Assembly (NCBI RefSeq): GCF_022458865.1
Contig: NZ_JAJNMU010000002.1
Coordinates: 186,001-250,000 of the forward strand
Direction: 5' to 3'
Length of the DNA: 64,000 bases
Source of the DNA: Paenibacillus periandrae
GTDB taxonomy: Bacteria; Bacillota; Bacilli; Paenibacillales; NBRC-103111
Of the stretch, positions 1-8,034 are shown in pieces; the first letter of the stretch is position 1; every line of letters begins with the position of its first letter. The notes below the pieces were generated by a model. It searched no databases. It was not told the DNA's origin and was given only the letters and a program-made list of their open reading frames with translations. The position numbers and the translations under genes were made by a program.

Positions 1-894
1 ACCGTAGAACATAGTTTCTCCTACGGCTTCACCGTGGACATACACCGCATTGAAAACCCCGTTCACTGATGCCAGCGGATGCGATTTCTTCACCATCGTC
101 GGTTGTACGCTGATGCTGATATAATCGTCCTGGCGCTCGGCGATCCCAAGCAGCTTCACTTCATACCCAAGGCGCTTGCCGTAAGCGATATCTTCCTTGG
201 ATACTTGACTGATACCACGAACCTTCACATCACTTAAAGAAACATGGGCATGGAAACCGAGTGTGCCAAGAATCGTCATTTTGCGTGCTGCATCAAAGCC
301 TTCGACATCTGAGGTAGGGTCAGACTCCGCATAGCCGAGATCCTGCGCTTCCTTCAGTACATCAAGATAAGCAGCGCCCTCCTGACTCATCTTTGACAGG
401 ATATAGTTGGTCGTACCGTTGACGATTCCCATAATCTTCGTAATGCGATCAGAAGAGAAGCCCTCCACCAAGGTCCGAATGATCGGAATCCCGCCTGCCA
501 CACTTGCTTCATACAAAACGTCGCAGCCTTTTTCAGACGCTTTCGCCAAAATCTCCTGTCCATGCAGCGCCATTAAATCCTTATTAGCAGTAACAACGTG
601 CTTGCCTCTGTCCAGTGCCTCAAGAATATAGCCTTTGGCCAGCTCAATACCGCCCATCACCTCAATGACGATATCAATTTCCGGGTTTTCAATAACATCA
701 CGTGGATCTTCCGTCAATAGCTCAGAGCTGACCTCAATGTCACGCAGCTTGCTTTTATCCTGAACCAATATCTTGGATATCTCGATGGAGGCACCGGTTT
801 GGCTCATCAAATCCTGTTGGTGTCCCTTGATAATACGGACAACACCTGTTCCTACAGTCCCAAGACCGAGCAGCCCTACTTGAATAGATTTCAT
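1..894 (-). CDS. hom: Homoserine dehydrogenase (N-terminal 298 residues, cut by window edge)
   Basis: NAD(P)-dependent reduction of aspartate semialdehyde to homoserine, the branch point to threonine and methionine, in the cytoplasm. The protein starts MKSIQVGLLGLGTVGTG, a Rossmann nucleotide-binding loop. It later shows VVTANKDLMA and the substrate-domain signature GIVNGTTNYILSKM, both typical of the family. The ATG at 894 is preceded by AAGGAGG at 7-nt spacing. The usual length is about 430 residues, so the last third, including the ACT domain, lies outside the window. It follows pheB by 53 nt and probably shares its promoter. The identification is firm; only the missing C-terminus cannot be judged. 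Confidence 0.96.
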   Translation of the reverse strand, partial: MKSIQVGLLGLGTVGTGVVRIIKGHQQDLMSQTGASIEISKILVQDKSKLRDIEVSSELLTEDPRDVIENPEIDIVIEVMGGIELAKGYILEALDRGKHVVTANKDLMALHGQEILAKASEKGCDVLYEASVAGGIPIIRTLVEGFSSDRITKIMGIVNGTTNYILSKMSQEGAAYLDVLKEAQDLGYAESDPTSDVEGFDAARKMTILGTLGFHAHVSLSDVKVRGISQVSKEDIAYGKRLGYEVKLLGIAERQDDYISISVQPTMVKKSHPLASVNGVFNAVYVHGEAVGETMFYG

Positions 895-947
895 ATGATA
901 GCCTCCTTATATTTGCAACCGTTCCTTCGACCTTCAATCTTCTACCG

Positions 948-1439
948 CTACCCCTGCCCAACCAAAGCGGCACGACTAACGCCTTCCTGTGCTCGCAGCA
1001 TCTCCAGCACAAACGCTACATTTTCTTCCATTAATGAAGTCTCCACTGAAATGACCACATTGGCAATGCCTTGCAGCGGAATTGTTTGATGTATCGTTAG
1101 TACGTTACCCTCAAGTCCGGCTATCATCGCCAGCACTTTGGATAAAATGCCTGAACGATGCTCCAGATCCATCGAAATCGTCACGATTCGTTCCCGATCC
1201 AGCTTGCTGAGCGGAAATATTCCGTCCTTATACTTATAAAAGGCGCTTCTGCTTAATTCGACCTTTTCCACAGCCTCATGAATCGTTCTTACCTTCCCAC
1301 GGGCCAGCAGTCCCTTGGCCTGCACGGTTTTGAGCAAGGCCTCAGGTAAAATGTCTTCCCTGACCAAATAGTAACGCTCATGCTCATTTGGCTTCGTGTC
1401 ACCCTTTTTTTTATCCGACAGCGTAAAAATCCTCTCCAT
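948..1439 (-). CDS. pheB: PheB-like ACT-domain protein
   Basis: A 163-residue protein of the UPF0735/PheB family. An N-terminal helix-turn-helix-like segment (about residues 45-75, containing LSRSAFYKYKDGIFPL) is followed by an ACT domain (about 85-160) that in this family presumably binds an amino acid. In B. subtilis the gene lies beside obg and pheA; here it precedes hom, which supports a role in amino acid control, but the exact function is unknown. The start is uncertain: the ATG at 1439 has no upstream Shine-Dalgarno, whereas GGAGAGG lies just inside the frame and would fit a CTG start at 1421. Family members begin close to the YYLVRED motif, so the N-terminus may be shorter. Confidence 0.88.
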   Translation of the reverse strand: MERIFTLSDKKKGDTKPNEHERYYLVREDILPEALLKTVQAKGLLARGKVRTIHEAVEKVELSRSAFYKYKDGIFPLSKLDRERIVTISMDLEHRSGILSKVLAMIAGLEGNVLTIHQTIPLQGIANVVISVETSLMEENVAFVLEMLRAQEGVSRAALVGQG

Positions 1440-1466
1440 AAAGACGAATGTTTCTACCTAGTGGAC

Positions 1467-1495
1467 ATTATATCGAAAACAACGGTTTGAGGCAA
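1467..1495 (-). promoter_or_regulatory. SigA-type promoter of pheB-hom
   Basis: On the minus strand TTGCCT (1490-1495), a 17-nt spacer and TATAAT (1467-1472) form a good housekeeping promoter. The expected transcription start near 1460 leaves only about 20 nt before the ATG of pheB. Confidence 0.75.
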
Positions 1496-1679
1496 TAGGC
1501 TTTTGCAAATAGCCAGTCTTTTTCATAAAGTCTCCACATCTGTCGCCTTCCTAAACAAGTGCATTCATGGTAAAGTTGGTAAAATCAATAAACAAGCATG
1601 ACGCTGGGCCTCTCATATATCTAAAATAGTGGAGTTCAAAAAGACGACTTTTGAAACGACCCCATAAAGGAGCAAATTG

Positions 1680-2183
1680 ATGATTCGTGCACGTATAATG
1701 GCAACTGCCATGTTGTTTCATGACAACGATCTTTTGATGATGAAAAGGTCCCCGACACGTACATTAAATCCGGGAATGTGGGCAGCCGTAGGCGGCCATC
1801 TCGATCCCGGAGAGATCAGTTCTCCGCGCAATGCCTGCTTACGTGAAGTATGCGAGGAAACAGGCTTACAGGAAGAAGAAATCATCGATCTAAAGCTGCA
1901 GTACATTTTGATCCGACTCAATCAGCAGGAAATTCGCCAGCAATTTATTTACACAGCTCATACCACCCGCCGGGATGTCATCCAGACCGAGGAAGGGGTA
2001 CTGCACTGGATTCCACGCGAGCAAGTACTTGATCGAGAAATCCCGTTTATTTTCCACCGATTGCTGGAGCACTACTTCGAGCATGGTCCAACTGATCATA
2101 TCTGGGTTGGCACCGCTGGATTTGATCAGCATTCCGCTCCAGAGGTTCATTGGACAGCCTTGGTCGATCCCGAAATGAACTGA
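1680..2183 (+). CDS. Nudix hydrolase
   Basis: A 167-residue Nudix protein that would hydrolyse a nucleoside diphosphate derivative such as an oxidised dNTP; the substrate cannot be predicted. The Nudix box is at about residues 39-64: GGHLDPGE, then CLREVCEETGL. The spacing between the two halves is two residues longer than the textbook GX5EX7REUXEEXGU pattern, but the catalytic REVCEE part is intact. The ATG at 1680 is chosen over the TTG at 1677 because AAAGGAG ends 7 nt before it. It stands alone on the plus strand between two minus-strand units and ends at a bidirectional terminator. Confidence 0.85.
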   Translation: MIRARIMATAMLFHDNDLLMMKRSPTRTLNPGMWAAVGGHLDPGEISSPRNACLREVCEETGLQEEEIIDLKLQYILIRLNQQEIRQQFIYTAHTTRRDVIQTEEGVLHWIPREQVLDREIPFIFHRLLEHYFEHGPTDHIWVGTAGFDQHSAPEVHWTALVDPEMN

Positions 2184-2214
2184 CAAACTTATAAATACTG
2201 CAAAAATAAAAACG

Positions 2215-2255
2215 ATAAAAAACCGTTTGGACTTGACTGTCCATACGGTTTTTTT
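2215..2255. terminator. Bidirectional rho-independent terminator
   Basis: Stem AAAAAACCGTTTGGAC / GTCCATACGGTTTTTT with one mismatch and a 6-nt loop. It has a T-run on both strands and lies between the convergent Nudix gene and the TrpD-family gene. Confidence 0.85.
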
Positions 2256-2286
2256 GTTGACACTTCCTCCAGAGCAGCCTTCGACC

Positions 2287-3330
2287 TCAGCCATGTGAAC
2301 GAAACTCGCTTTTATGACTGAGATCCCGCCATTTGACTAGAATTTTAAATGCCTCTTTGCGCTGCAGCAGGGAGCGAGCGAGCTGAAAGCCTTCTTCATA
2401 CGAACCTACCTTGTCAAACCAGTACAGGCGCAATCCTGCATTAAACACAACATGCTCACGTTCATTGCGGATATCATCGGAATCATCCCCTTGAATAATC
2501 CTATTTAAAAGTCCAATTTGTTCATCTTTCCCGCATTTCTCTAGCGGGTCACCACGAAATCCGAATGTTAAAGGGTCAATAATATTGGACTCGTCACCCC
2601 AAGGTGTCACCTTACGAACAACACTGCTTTTATGAATCGGCAAATCCTCAGAGCCCGCAATACCTTGTACTATATAGGCCGTTTCAAACCCCGACCTCGG
2701 CAGGAGATGTATCAGATGATCCATCGCCGTTTTGTCGTGTACACCGATCATTAAATTTTGTGAATGGACAGGATTGATTACTTTTTCCACGGTATTAAAG
2801 AAGGTTCGCAATCCTATCTGCTCTCGAACCTGCCTCACTCGTCCAAAGGGTGGACAAATCAGATCTGTCCATATGAAACCAATATGCAGGCTCATGAAGA
2901 TGTCCTCCCAATCTCTGGCTTCCAGCTCCACCTGGATCCCTATGCCCTCCAGAAGCTCCTTCAAAGAACTACCCAACATTGGAGGCCAAGATTGACTTCC
3001 ATGGAGCACCTGTGGAAATCCAACGGAAGCGATTAGCAGGCTGACGGGAATCGTAACCGGAAAATACTGTCTGCCATCATAAGGGCCCGCACAATTCAAA
3101 GAATTGGAGAAGGAACGATAAGGCAGCGAGTACTTGCGAAATACATCGACAAAGCCCATCATTTCTTCGTCCGCTTCCCCCTTCATCCGCATTGCCATTA
3201 AAAACGCCGCTGTTTGTGCATCCGTAGATTCGCCGCGAGCAATGGCATGAGCCACAGCTACCGCCTCATCATAAGTCAAATCACGCGACCCTGTTCGTCC
3301 GGTTCCTACCGCTTTAATCCATTGCTTCAT
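2287..3330 (-). CDS. TrpD-family (anthranilate phosphoribosyltransferase-like) protein
   Basis: 347 residues. The N-terminal helical domain (LTYDEAVAVAHAIARGESTDAQTAAFLMAMRMKGE) matches the nucleoside phosphorylase/TrpD fold, and the C-terminal part keeps the family's length and outline. The phosphate-binding GTGGDG motif of true TrpD is replaced by CAGPYDGRQYFPVTIP at about residues 80-95, as in divergent TrpD2/YbiB-type members, so a role in tryptophan synthesis is unlikely. No trp gene is nearby. It lies 99 nt downstream of the nitrate transporter on the same strand, suggesting co-expression. SD GAGGGAG precedes the ATG. The substrate is unknown. Confidence 0.75.
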   Translation of the reverse strand: MKQWIKAVGTGRTGSRDLTYDEAVAVAHAIARGESTDAQTAAFLMAMRMKGEADEEMMGFVDVFRKYSLPYRSFSNSLNCAGPYDGRQYFPVTIPVSLLIASVGFPQVLHGSQSWPPMLGSSLKELLEGIGIQVELEARDWEDIFMSLHIGFIWTDLICPPFGRVRQVREQIGLRTFFNTVEKVINPVHSQNLMIGVHDKTAMDHLIHLLPRSGFETAYIVQGIAGSEDLPIHKSSVVRKVTPWGDESNIIDPLTFGFRGDPLEKCGKDEQIGLLNRIIQGDDSDDIRNEREHVVFNAGLRLYWFDKVGSYEEGFQLARSLLQRKEAFKILVKWRDLSHKSEFRSHG

Positions 3331-3429
3331 GGTGTCAACTCCCTCAAAAATGACTAAAACGCCAAATGCGTAAGCAGAAGACCGTTAGTAATTCATTCAC
3401 TCCGATCACTCACCTTATCGCCCTGATCA

Positions 3430-4662
3430 TTAATAATTTACGCCGGATCCTGACTTGGCCCAAGCTTTTCGCCAGCTGCGGGACACCGCATAGAACGCTA
3501 ACGTCACGACCAGAACGATTGAGGCGACCACCATAAATCCAGAAACGTGAGATCCGGTAGCCTGCTTTAAAGGTCCTAAAATATTATTAGGCAGCAGAAA
3601 TCCACCTAACCCGCCTGCGGCACCGACAATACCTGTGACAACTCCAATTTCTTTGGCGAAGCGCTGCGGCACCAATTGAAATATAGATCCATTACCCATG
3701 CCCAGACAAGCCATCATCACACTCGTAATGAGCAGCATCACCATAAAGGAGTCTGGCATCGTCGACACAAGAAATGCACATACACAGATGACGGAATACA
3801 GAATCAGCATAAATCGCATGCCCCCAACTTTATCTGCTATGTAACCACCTATAGGCCTAAAAAGACTGCCGGCAATGACCGTGATCGTAACGAGATAACC
3901 AATTTGAATTCTCGACAAACCGCCCGCGACCACACCTTCTCCATACACATCATAGAAGAAAATGCTGAAGTAACTGGAAAATCCAACAAAACCTCCGAAC
4001 GTAATTGCATAAAAGACACTGAACCACCACGTATCCTTATGTTTAAATGCTGATAAATAATCAAAAAGTCCTTTGGGTACCGGTTGATTCGGACTATCCT
4101 TCGCCATCAGCATGTAAGCGATCAATACCAGCACTAACGGAATAATCGCAAGTCCAAATACGTTGTGCCAGCCAATACTCCCTGCCAGCTGCGGACCGAA
4201 GAAGGTTGCCAGTGCCGTACCGCTATTGCCTGCACCGGCAATACCCATTGCCAAGCCTTGATACTGCGGCGGGTACCAGCGACTTGCAAGTGATAAAGAA
4301 ACGGCAAAGCTTGCTCCTGCTATCCCCAGCAAAAACCCGAGTGCCAACACCTGATTAAAGGTCGTTCCACCGAGCCAGCCCCAAAGAAGCGGCAGGATCG
4401 TTAGCAGCATACCGATAATGCCTGCTTTCCGAGCTCCGATACGATCAGCCAATATTCCCATCGGAATCCTGAATATTGAACCGCCCAATGTCGGGATCGC
4501 AACCATAGTTGCTTTTTGCGCATCCGTTAGTCCAAAATCCTTGGTTACATATAAAGCCAACGCACCGCATAACACCCAAATCATAAAGCTAACATCAAAA
4601 TAAAGAAATGCTGACATCAAACTTGGGAAATGACCTGATTTTTTAAAATTTTTCGCTTCCAT
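3430..4662 (-). CDS. narK: Nitrate/nitrite transporter (NarK/NasA family MFS)
   Basis: 410-residue major facilitator with 12 predicted membrane segments. It carries both nitrate signature regions of the NNP family: GIAGAGNSGTALATFFGPQ in segment 5 and GMGNGSIFQLVPQRF with GIVGAAGGLGGFLLP in segments 10-11. It also has MFS loop motifs such as GILADRIGARKAG. It would import nitrate or exchange it for nitrite at the cytoplasmic membrane. The start at 4662 is chosen because GGGAGGT lies 8 nt upstream; an in-frame ATG 33 nt earlier lacks a ribosome site. A perfect GlnR/TnrA box about 50 bp upstream points to nitrogen control. No nitrate or nitrite reductase gene is in the window. Confidence 0.9.
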   Translation of the reverse strand: MEAKNFKKSGHFPSLMSAFLYFDVSFMIWVLCGALALYVTKDFGLTDAQKATMVAIPTLGGSIFRIPMGILADRIGARKAGIIGMLLTILPLLWGWLGGTTFNQVLALGFLLGIAGASFAVSLSLASRWYPPQYQGLAMGIAGAGNSGTALATFFGPQLAGSIGWHNVFGLAIIPLVLVLIAYMLMAKDSPNQPVPKGLFDYLSAFKHKDTWWFSVFYAITFGGFVGFSSYFSIFFYDVYGEGVVAGGLSRIQIGYLVTITVIAGSLFRPIGGYIADKVGGMRFMLILYSVICVCAFLVSTMPDSFMVMLLITSVMMACLGMGNGSIFQLVPQRFAKEIGVVTGIVGAAGGLGGFLLPNNILGPLKQATGSHVSGFMVVASIVLVVTLAFYAVSRSWRKAWAKSGSGVNY

Positions 4663-4713
4663 TCTATAATACCTCCCGAACCACTCTCTTTTCAAGCATT
4701 TCCAACTTTTTTA

Positions 4714-4730
4714 TGTAAGTTTAACTTACA
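4714..4730. promoter_or_regulatory. GlnR/TnrA binding box
   Basis: TGTAAGTTTAACTTACA fits the nitrogen-regulator consensus TGTNAN7TNACA exactly and extends to an 8-bp perfect inverted repeat. It lies 51 bp upstream of the narK start codon and just downstream of a possible -10 (TATGAT, 4732-4737, minus strand). That position suits repression by GlnR in nitrogen excess better than TnrA activation, which normally needs a site near -50. Confidence 0.8.
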
Positions 4731-4781
4731 TCATAATGATACACAGACATTCACGAAAAATCTATAAGCAGTTGACATAAA

Positions 4782-4836
4782 ATAAGAGAAATGCCAGCAG
4801 CACATCAAACTCATGTGCAGTGGAACTCCTCTTATC
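4782..4836 (-). terminator. Probable terminator downstream of obg
   Basis: On the minus strand GATAAGAG pairs with CTCTTATTTT. An inner arm TGCACAT / ATGTGC forms a longer interrupted stem, and a T-rich tract follows. Confidence 0.55.
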
Positions 4837-4843
4837 GTGCTTA

Positions 4844-6145
4844 CTATTCTTTTTCAACAAACTCAAATTCAAAATCACCAATCTGAATCGTCTGTCCATC
4901 TACAGCACCACGAGTTCTAAGTGCTTGATCAATACCTTTTTTACGTAAAATCCGCGCAAAACGCTCAACGGCTTCCTGTGTGCTGAAGTTCGTTCTTTTG
5001 ATCAGCTTTTCAATACTTGGACTCTCTATAACAAACGTATCATTCTCACGTCGGATGGTGAATTCCTCGTCATCCTGCGCTTCAAACTTGAACACTTTAC
5101 GCTCAGACAGATCAACCAGGTCCTCCAAGAGCGGCATATCCGGAATGGTTTCCAGCAGGTCCGCCACTTTGTACAAGAGCTCCTGAACCCCATTTTTGGT
5201 GATTGCTGATACAGGGATCACACGGATTGACGGATCGGCTTCAGCAAGCTGCCGTGTAAACTCCTCCAGATATACTTCTGCGTCCGGCATGTCCATTTTG
5301 TTAGCGACAACAATTTGCGGCCGTTCACCGAGCTTGGCACTATAAAGTGTTAGCTCATTGTTGATTTTTTGCCAATCATCAAAAGGATCACGACCATCCG
5401 TAGCCGCCATATCGATAATATGAACAACAACTCGCGTCCTTTCTACATGCCGCAGAAATTCATGACCGAGACCTACGCCCTCATGAGCTCCTTCAATTAA
5501 TCCAGGCAAATCGGCCATCACAAAGCTCCGACCATCTCCTACATCCACAACTCCCAGGTTCGGAGTCAGCGTAGTAAAATGATAAGCAGCGATCTTAGGC
5601 TGGGCTGCAGATACAACAGACAGCAGTGTTGATTTCCCTACACTTGGAAAGCCTACCAACCCTACATCCGCCATAACCTTAAGCTCAAGCACAAGCCAAC
5701 GCTCCTGGCCCTCTTCCCCATTCTCGGCTATCTCCGGAGCGGGATTGTTCGCTGTTGCAAACTTGGCGTTACCACGACCTCCGCGACCACCCTTGGCTAC
5801 GATGACCTCCTGATCATGACGCGTTAAATCTGCCATAATTTCGTGAGTATCATCATTAATGACGACTGTACCCGGAGGTACTCTTACGATTAGATCGTCA
5901 GCATTAGCGCCATGCATTGTCTTGTTCCGACCCTTGATTCCACGATCCGCTTTAAAATGCTTTTGGTATCTGAAATCAACCAATGTACGAAGACCCTCAT
6001 CCACGCGGAAAATAACATTGCCTCCGTTACCTCCATCGCCTCCGGCAGGCCCTCCATCCGGTACATACTTTTCTCTGCGGAATGCAACGAGACCATCGCC
6101 ACCATCGCCGCCCTTAACATAAATCTTCGCTTTATCGATAAACAT
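4844..6145 (-). CDS. obg: GTPase Obg/CgtA
   Basis: 433-residue ribosome-associated GTPase that acts in 50S assembly, the stringent response and sporulation initiation. The glycine-rich Obg fold is residues 1-158 ([28 protein letters not shown]). The G domain follows with G1 [10 protein letters not shown]3 [10 protein letters not shown]4 NKMD and G5 SAI. A C-terminal OCT domain occupies about 355-433, giving normal full length. The start has RBS AGAGGTG. It follows spo0B by 12 nt, the same pair as in B. subtilis, where Obg is needed for the Spo0A phosphorelay. Confidence 0.98.
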   Translation of the reverse strand: MFIDKAKIYVKGGDGGDGLVAFRREKYVPDGGPAGGDGGNGGNVIFRVDEGLRTLVDFRYQKHFKADRGIKGRNKTMHGANADDLIVRVPPGTVVINDDTHEIMADLTRHDQEVIVAKGGRGGRGNAKFATANNPAPEIAENGEEGQERWLVLELKVMADVGLVGFPSVGKSTLLSVVSAAQPKIAAYHFTTLTPNLGVVDVGDGRSFVMADLPGLIEGAHEGVGLGHEFLRHVERTRVVVHIIDMAATDGRDPFDDWQKINNELTLYSAKLGERPQIVVANKMDMPDAEVYLEEFTRQLAEADPSIRVIPVSAITKNGVQELLYKVADLLETIPDMPLLEDLVDLSERKVFKFEAQDDEEFTIRRENDTFVIESPSIEKLIKRTNFSTQEAVERFARILRKKGIDQALRTRGAVDGQTIQIGDFEFEFVEKE

Positions 6146-6157
6146 GCCTACACCTCT

Positions 6158-6802
6158 TTATATGTTCAACAGTAATTCGATGCTCACTCCTATAGAATGT
6201 CCATCCCATTGATTTGTTTTCCATGTCATATTCATAACCGATTGGAGCCCGACTCGTTCGAGAGCAGGCAGCAGCTGATTACCAGTCTTGTCACAAGGAT
6301 AATGACCATCTATGGTCAGCTTGCCAACGGTTTGTGTCAGCTTTAGAAGTAAACCATTTTCATGCTCATGGTGAACGACCGCATGCTCTTTAAAAACTTC
6401 AATGACTGCAATCAGCAACCGGGTCAATTCTTTACAATCGATCGATAATTCATTTAAATGGATTTCGTGCTCCATTTCGACTTCCAGCTTTAATTCCTTC
6501 ACCTCGGCCTGTACCGAGAATATATACACGATAAGTTCTGGAACTCCCAGCTTCGAGATGTTGCTTTCCCGTTGAACCTTCACTTTGATGGTTTGCATCA
6601 AGCTCTCCAGCTTATCATACTTGCGCAGCTTGACATAACCGAATATTAATTGAATCTCATTCATCCAATCATGCCGATAGTGGTTAAACAAGCGAATCAA
6701 TCGGAGATCCTGATCAGATTCTCTCTCGTCACCCATTAACAAGGCTCCATTGTCACTCTGATTGCTGAAGCATTCTTCGTTGAACGGTCGATTCGAACCC
6801 AT
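6158..6802 (-). CDS. spo0B: Sporulation initiation phosphotransferase Spo0B
   Basis: 214 residues from the ATG at 6802. The helical hairpin carries the phosphorelay motif LFNHYRHDWMNEIQLI at about residues 37-52; the histidine before DWMN corresponds to the phosphorylated His30 of B. subtilis Spo0B. This would pass phosphate from Spo0F to Spo0A. The C-terminal half is a degenerate ATPase-like fold without nucleotide motifs, as in the family. The start is chosen because GGAGAGG lies 5 nt upstream; the frame is open for 16 more codons, but these run into the rpmA terminator hairpin. Position between rpmA and obg confirms identity despite low sequence conservation. Confidence 0.88.
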   Translation of the reverse strand: MGSNRPFNEECFSNQSDNGALLMGDERESDQDLRLIRLFNHYRHDWMNEIQLIFGYVKLRKYDKLESLMQTIKVKVQRESNISKLGVPELIVYIFSVQAEVKELKLEVEMEHEIHLNELSIDCKELTRLLIAVIEVFKEHAVVHHEHENGLLLKLTQTVGKLTIDGHYPCDKTGNQLLPALERVGLQSVMNMTWKTNQWDGHSIGVSIELLLNI

Positions 6803-6831
6803 TCCAACCTCTCCGATCCACTCCAAATATA

Positions 6832-6863
6832 GAAAAATCCCCGGCGACACTGAATCGCCGGGG
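6832..6863 (-). terminator. Rho-independent terminator after rpmA
   Basis: Perfect 9-bp stem CCCCGGCGA / TCGCCGGGG with a 7-nt loop, followed on the minus strand by ATTTTT. It separates the ribosomal operon from spo0B-obg, which then needs read-through or its own promoter. Confidence 0.85.
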
Positions 6864-6880
6864 CTATCGTCGATGACGTA

Positions 6881-7192
6881 TTATACTTCTACAGCTGCAG
6901 CCACCGGAGCGACTTCAAATGGATAAACACTTACTTTTTTGCGAGTACGACCATAACGCTCGAACTTCACAACGCCTTCGATTAGAGCAAATAACGTATC
7001 ATCAGAACCGATACCTACGTTATTTCCCGGATGAATCTTAGTTCCGCGTTGGCGGTACAAGATGCTTCCAGCACTAACTCCTTGTCCGTCAGCACGCTTA
7101 GCGCCAAGACGCTTACCGATACTGTCACGACCGTTCTTTGTGGAACCTACACCCTTCTTGGATGCAAACATCTGAAGATTTAATTGTAACAT
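6881..7192 (-). CDS. rpmA: 50S ribosomal protein L27 (with Prp-cleaved N-terminus)
   Basis: 103 residues. The core [21 protein letters not shown] is diagnostic for bL27, whose N-terminus reaches the peptidyl transferase centre. Before it stands MLQLNLQMF, the Firmicute-type extension that Prp protease removes between the F and ASKK. The start at 7192 has GGAGG at 8-nt spacing; an in-frame ATG 18 nt upstream overlaps that site. The order rplU-prp-rpmA is the conserved operon. Confidence 0.97.
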   Translation of the reverse strand: MLQLNLQMFASKKGVGSTKNGRDSIGKRLGAKRADGQGVSAGSILYRQRGTKIHPGNNVGIGSDDTLFALIEGVVKFERYGRTRKKVSVYPFEVAPVAAAVEV

Positions 7193-7206
7193 GGTGTCAA
7201 CCTCCT

Positions 7207-7539
7207 TCATTTCGTATTTTCTTGCAAATCTATATACGCACTGTACGATTGTTTAATAGTTTGCAGCATGACAACCATCGACTCAAGCAGCATCTGTACC
7301 TTTTCAGCCACTACGTTATCCGCAAGCTCAATAAGCTCAACATCCAAATAGCCATGCTTGGCTTTCGTCTTCATTTGAATTCCGAGCAATGCTTCGACCG
7401 AATTGACCGTACCTACCGTAACAGCAGATACACCTGCACAGACAATATCTTTGCCAGGCTCATCATACATGGCATGACCTTTTACTTGAAACGAATAGAT
7501 CCGACCGTCAGGCTTGCGTCTAATCTTTACACGAATCAT
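7207..7539 (-). CDS. prp: Ribosomal-processing cysteine protease Prp
   Basis: 110 residues. It keeps the catalytic pair of the family: histidine in [11 protein letters not shown] (about residue 22) and cysteine in [10 protein letters not shown] (about residue 34). It cleaves the N-terminal extension of L27, an essential step in Firmicutes that have the extension. It is encoded between L21 and L27, 10 nt after rplU and 14 nt before rpmA. The ATG at 7539 is supported by AAGGA 7 nt upstream; an open stretch of ten more codons overlaps the end of rplU. Confidence 0.95.
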   Translation of the reverse strand: MIRVKIRRKPDGRIYSFQVKGHAMYDEPGKDIVCAGVSAVTVGTVNSVEALLGIQMKTKAKHGYLDVELIELADNVVAEKVQMLLESMVVMLQTIKQSYSAYIDLQENTK

Positions 7540-7549
7540 CTGCTGATCC

Positions 7550-7861
7550 TTAAGCGTTGATAGCTTCAATCACAACTTTAGTGTAAGGTTGACGATGACC
7601 TTGTTTACGACGGTAGTTTTTCTTGGCTTTGTATTTGTAAACGATGATTTTCTCACCTTTACCGTGCTTTTCCACTTTCGCGGAAACAGCAGCTCCGGAA
7701 ACCAATGGAGCTCCAAGAACCAAACCAGACTCTTTAGACACAGCCAAAACTTTGTCAAAAGTAACGGAATCGCCTTCACCAGCATTCAATTTCTCGATGT
7801 AAAGAACATCTCCAGCTTGAACCTTGTATTGCTTACCACCTGTTTCAATAATTGCGTACAT
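7550..7861 (-). CDS. rplU: 50S ribosomal protein L21
   Basis: 103 residues, the full length of bL21, with the family start [18 protein letters not shown] and the C-terminal [17 protein letters not shown] segment that binds 23S rRNA. The ATG follows GGAGG. It is the first gene of the rplU-prp-rpmA operon and has a leader of about 110 nt and a strong promoter of its own. Confidence 0.98.
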   Translation of the reverse strand: MYAIIETGGKQYKVQAGDVLYIEKLNAGEGDSVTFDKVLAVSKESGLVLGAPLVSGAAVSAKVEKHGKGEKIIVYKYKAKKNYRRKQGHRQPYTKVVIEAINA

Positions 7862-7972
7862 ATTATTGCACCTCCTTCATGTCTCAGACTCGCCTATACA
7901 CAGGTGATGTGTAGTTACTCCTACACATACTTAAACCCGTTTCGCGCGGTTACAGCATGTTTTGCAACATAC
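7862..7972 (-). promoter_or_regulatory. Candidate L21 leader (autoregulatory mRNA structure)
   Basis: The roughly 110-nt leader between the mapped promoter and rplU has paired segments such as TGTGTAGGAG / CTACACA and AACCGCGCGAAACGGGTT. Firmicute rplU operons usually carry the L21 leader motif here. I assign it by position and foldability; a covariance-model search with the L21 leader family would decide. Confidence 0.55.
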
Positions 7973-7978
7973 TCGAAT

Positions 7979-8007
7979 ATTCTATCACAGTGAACTTAAC
8001 AAAGCAA
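7979..8007 (-). promoter_or_regulatory. SigA-type promoter of rplU operon
   Basis: Minus-strand TTGCTT (8002-8007), 17-nt spacer, TAGAAT (7979-7984). It starts immediately after the stop codon of the upstream ribonuclease gene. Confidence 0.75.
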
Positions 8008-8034
8008 GACTTACTTCTTGGCTTAAAATAACGG

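Noticed and set aside
2287-3330. Tryptophan biosynthesis gene trpD
   Set aside because: The GTGGDG motif is lost and no trp genes are near.
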